Of a stretch of DNA of 6,328 nt, positions 4,299 through 6,328 are shown one piece after another (position 1 is the first letter of the stretch; every line of letters begins with the position of its first letter). The stretch covers positions 1 to 6,328 of the forward strand of contig QMPS01000050.1 of NCBI GenBank assembly GCA_003648675.1. Direction: 5' to 3'. The DNA is from Aquificota bacterium. Lineage in GTDB: Bacteria; Thermosulfidibacterota; Thermosulfidibacteria; Thermosulfidibacterales; B14-G1. Both the position numbers and the translations under genes were made by a program. The notes below the pieces were generated by a model that did not search any database, was not told the origin of the DNA, and worked only from the letters and a program-made list of their open reading frames with translations.

Positions 4299-6328
4299 CT
4301 ACACAAGCATCTCCCGCAAGCGGCGAAGAGCCACTGTCCATGCCGCCAGGCCCCTGGCCCCTTTCTCTTCGATCCATCCCCTCAACTCCCCCAAACGTCC
4401 CACCATCCAGGGCTCCTTCGCTGCTAGACGGTCTTCTAAGTCCATAGGATCCATATCCACATCCCAAACCTGTAGAGCTTTTCTGGTGAGCTCTCGCTTC
4501 ACATGCCACACATCCCTCTCCAAGTAGGTATAGGCCAAAACCTCCCAGTGATCTCTCTTTCTCTCCTCTCTAATGGCCCTAAAGATACCGTCCAGCTTAA
4601 AGAGGTGAACTATGTGATAGTAGATGGGAGCCAGCTCTTCCATACCCTTACCCATGTACTCTGCCAAGGTGAAGAGGGACATGGAATCGGAAAGATAAGG
4701 CAAACTGGCCCTAGTCCTAGCCAAACCCTCGGGGAACCCCTGCTCGGTGTACGCGACAAACCTCTCTTCAAGTTCACTAGCCATCTCCGGAGGCAGAACT
4801 TTAGGCAACAGCTCTATAAGAGCGTCCATAAGGGACCGGTACTTCTCTATCACCTCTTTGATAGGCAACCAGTCTCCCGAGAAGAAGAGGCTCCATCTCA
4901 CCAAAACTTCCACCGCCTCTTCCATGTCTAAAAGGGCCTCATACTGAATCTGGGCAGGCACCGAGAAGTCCAGGGCGTACACCTCTTGCCTGTACTGGGG
5001 AGCCTTAAGTACCCCTTCCATCATCATATAGGATGCCGCCACCTCTCCAGGGGTGGCCTCCAACTCACTCATCATCCTGGCAAAAAAGGAGAGTCCCGCC
5101 TGATTCACAATGGTGTTGGTGATGATGGTGAGAATGATCTCGTCTCTGAGAAGGTGGTGAACGATTTCCTCGTGAAAAGGATCTCTGAGGTGGGGGGGGA
5201 AGTAACGCTCCAGGTACTCGTTGAGATAGGTGGCCTTAATAAAAGGGCAGCCCCTGAGCTGCTCTTTCACCCAAAGCTTCTCGTAACCCAACAGGAGGGA
5301 GAGCTCCGGCCTCAAAAGGCCTCTACCTGTTTTCCTCCTAGAGTCTAGCTCCTGGGGCGATGGAAGATAAACATCCCGGCGGTCAAGAAACTCGCTGTCC
5401 ACCAGCTTCTCCATCACCCACTGGAAGGGTTCCAGGTTCCTCCTACTACGGATTACATCCAGACTCACCGCCAAACTCTGGCGGTAATTGTCGTAAAGAA
5501 CAGCATCCACCACCTGGTGGGCCACCCCTTCCAAAAGCTTATTCCTTTCTTCCAGAGTAATCTCTCCCCCCTTCACCGGCCCTTGAAGGAGGATCTTGAT
5601 GTTTACTTCATGATCCGAGAGATCCACACCGCCCGAGTTGTCCAGGGCATCGGTATTTATCCGTCCACCCTTTAGGGCGTACTCCACCCGGGCCTTCTGG
5701 GTGAACCCCAGATTGCCTCCCTCACCCACCACCCTGACCCTCAGGTCTCTGGCATCCACCCTAACGGGATCATTGGCAGGATCTCCCACCTCTTGATGAG
5801 TCTCAAAAGAAGCCTTGACATAGGTGCCTATACCCCCATTCCAGAGGAGATCCACCGGTGCCTTGAGGAGAAGCCGAATGAGCTCCTGACCGCTCACCTC
5901 TTTCTCGTCGGTATCCAACATCTCCCTCACCTGGGGAGAAAGGGAAATAGCCTTAGCGTCCCGAGGATAGACCCCACCCCCCTCACTAATGAGCTCCTTG
6001 TTGTAGCCGTCCCATCCCTTCACCTCTTCAAATAGACGCTTCCTCTCCTGCCACGAAGCCTCGGGATCTGGATTGGGATCTAAAAAGATATGGATATGAT
6101 TGAAAGCACCAACTAGCTTTATGGTTTTGGAAAGAAGCATGCCGTTACCGAAAACGTCTCCTCCCATATCACCGATGCCCACAACGGTGATGGCATCCCT
6201 TTCAGGGTCTATGCCCATCTCCATAAAGTGGCGGCGTACACACACCCAGGCCCCCTTGGCCGTGATGCCCAGCTCCTTGTGGCTGTATCCCGCGGAACCC
6301 CCTGAAGCGAAGGCATCATCCAGCCAAA
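4299..6328 (-). CDS. Large bacterial NAD-glutamate dehydrogenase, C-terminal part (5' end outside window)
   Basis: The frame is open from the right edge to a TAG at 4299-4301, giving 675 residues of a protein that in this family is usually about 1,500-1,600 long. It oxidises glutamate to 2-oxoglutarate and ammonium with NAD. The visible part begins WLDDAFASGGSAGY, which with HKELGITAKGAW (residues 16-27) matches the conserved catalytic-core region of bacterial NAD-GDH. It continues with the NAD-binding VVGIGDMGGDVFGNGML (48-64), LLWNGGIGTYVK (160-171), VGEGGNLGFTQKARVEYA and NTDALDNSGGVDLSDHEVN (224-242). The rest is the helical C-terminal domain with NTIVNQAGLSFFARM. A GTG at 6243-6245 is not the start, because homology runs through it to the edge. 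No frameshift is seen. The gene lies just upstream of yggS and may be co-transcribed. Confidence 0.96.
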   Translation of the reverse strand, partial: WLDDAFASGGSAGYSHKELGITAKGAWVCVRRHFMEMGIDPERDAITVVGIGDMGGDVFGNGMLLSKTIKLVGAFNHIHIFLDPNPDPEASWQERKRLFEEVKGWDGYNKELISEGGGVYPRDAKAISLSPQVREMLDTDEKEVSGQELIRLLLKAPVDLLWNGGIGTYVKASFETHQEVGDPANDPVRVDARDLRVRVVGEGGNLGFTQKARVEYALKGGRINTDALDNSGGVDLSDHEVNIKILLQGPVKGGEITLEERNKLLEGVAHQVVDAVLYDNYRQSLAVSLDVIRSRRNLEPFQWVMEKLVDSEFLDRRDVYLPSPQELDSRRKTGRGLLRPELSLLLGYEKLWVKEQLRGCPFIKATYLNEYLERYFPPHLRDPFHEEIVHHLLRDEIILTIITNTIVNQAGLSFFARMMSELEATPGEVAASYMMMEGVLKAPQYRQEVYALDFSVPAQIQYEALLDMEEAVEVLVRWSLFFSGDWLPIKEVIEKYRSLMDALIELLPKVLPPEMASELEERFVAYTEQGFPEGLARTRASLPYLSDSMSLFTLAEYMGKGMEELAPIYYHIVHLFKLDGIFRAIREERKRDHWEVLAYTYLERDVWHVKRELTRKALQVWDVDMDPMDLEDRLAAKEPWMVGRLGELRGWIEEKGARGLAAWTVALRRLREMLV

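Noticed and set aside
6243..6245. GTG as the start of the glutamate dehydrogenase gene
   Set aside because: The same frame continues to the right edge and encodes conserved family residues (DAFASGGSAGY and GITAKGAW), so the gene is cut by the window rather than starting here.

Overview
The window holds two truncated genes at its edges and five or six complete genes between them. Only the first gene lies on the + strand. Everything from about position 282 to the right edge is coded on the - strand. No tRNA, rRNA, CRISPR array, insertion sequence or phage gene is visible. The mix points to an anaerobic, probably sulfidogenic and possibly thermophilic Gram-negative bacterium, for example of the deltaproteobacterial or Thermodesulfobacteria type. 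The reasons are a Thi4 of the sulfide-using (His) type, a short ThiC, a large bacterial NAD-glutamate dehydrogenase, a LolD-like ATPase, and purine-rich coding strands with many AGG, AGA and ATA codons. This placement is an inference; no marker gene fixes the taxon.

Layout, left to right. Positions 1-285 (+) are the 3' end of a LolD-type ABC transporter ATPase. It converges on the - strand block, and the two TAA stops share a TTAA. Reading the - strand in transcription order from the right edge: 6328-4299 is the C-terminal part of a large NAD-glutamate dehydrogenase; 4232-3546 is a YggS/PLPHP-family PLP-homeostasis protein; 3545-3428 is a 118-base intergenic region with a good promoter candidate and two inverted repeats; then come thi4 (3427-2636), a ThiE/TenI-family gene (2635-2015), thiC (2018-747), a DUF4258 protein (703-479, possibly from 745) and a DUF2283 protein (482-282).

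The thi genes and the two small genes form a very tight operon. thi4 and the ThiE/TenI gene abut (TAG then GTG), the ThiE/TenI gene and thiC overlap by ATGA, and the DUF4258 and DUF2283 genes overlap by ATGA. The DUF4258 reading frame opens beside the thiC stop.

The operon encodes a compact thiamine route. ThiC makes the pyrimidine phosphate HMP-P. Thi4 makes the adenylated thiazole in one step from NAD, glycine and sulfide, replacing the ThiS/F/G/O/H set. The third protein is annotated as a thiamine-phosphate synthase by fold, but it lacks most of the residues that bind HMP-PP and Mg in ThiE and may be a TenI-like protein. No HMP-P kinase (thiD) is in the window. No TPP riboswitch (THI box) could be found upstream of thi4.

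The least explained elements are the non-canonical ThiE/TenI, the structured region in front of thi4, and the toxin-antitoxin-like small gene pair embedded at the end of a metabolic operon.
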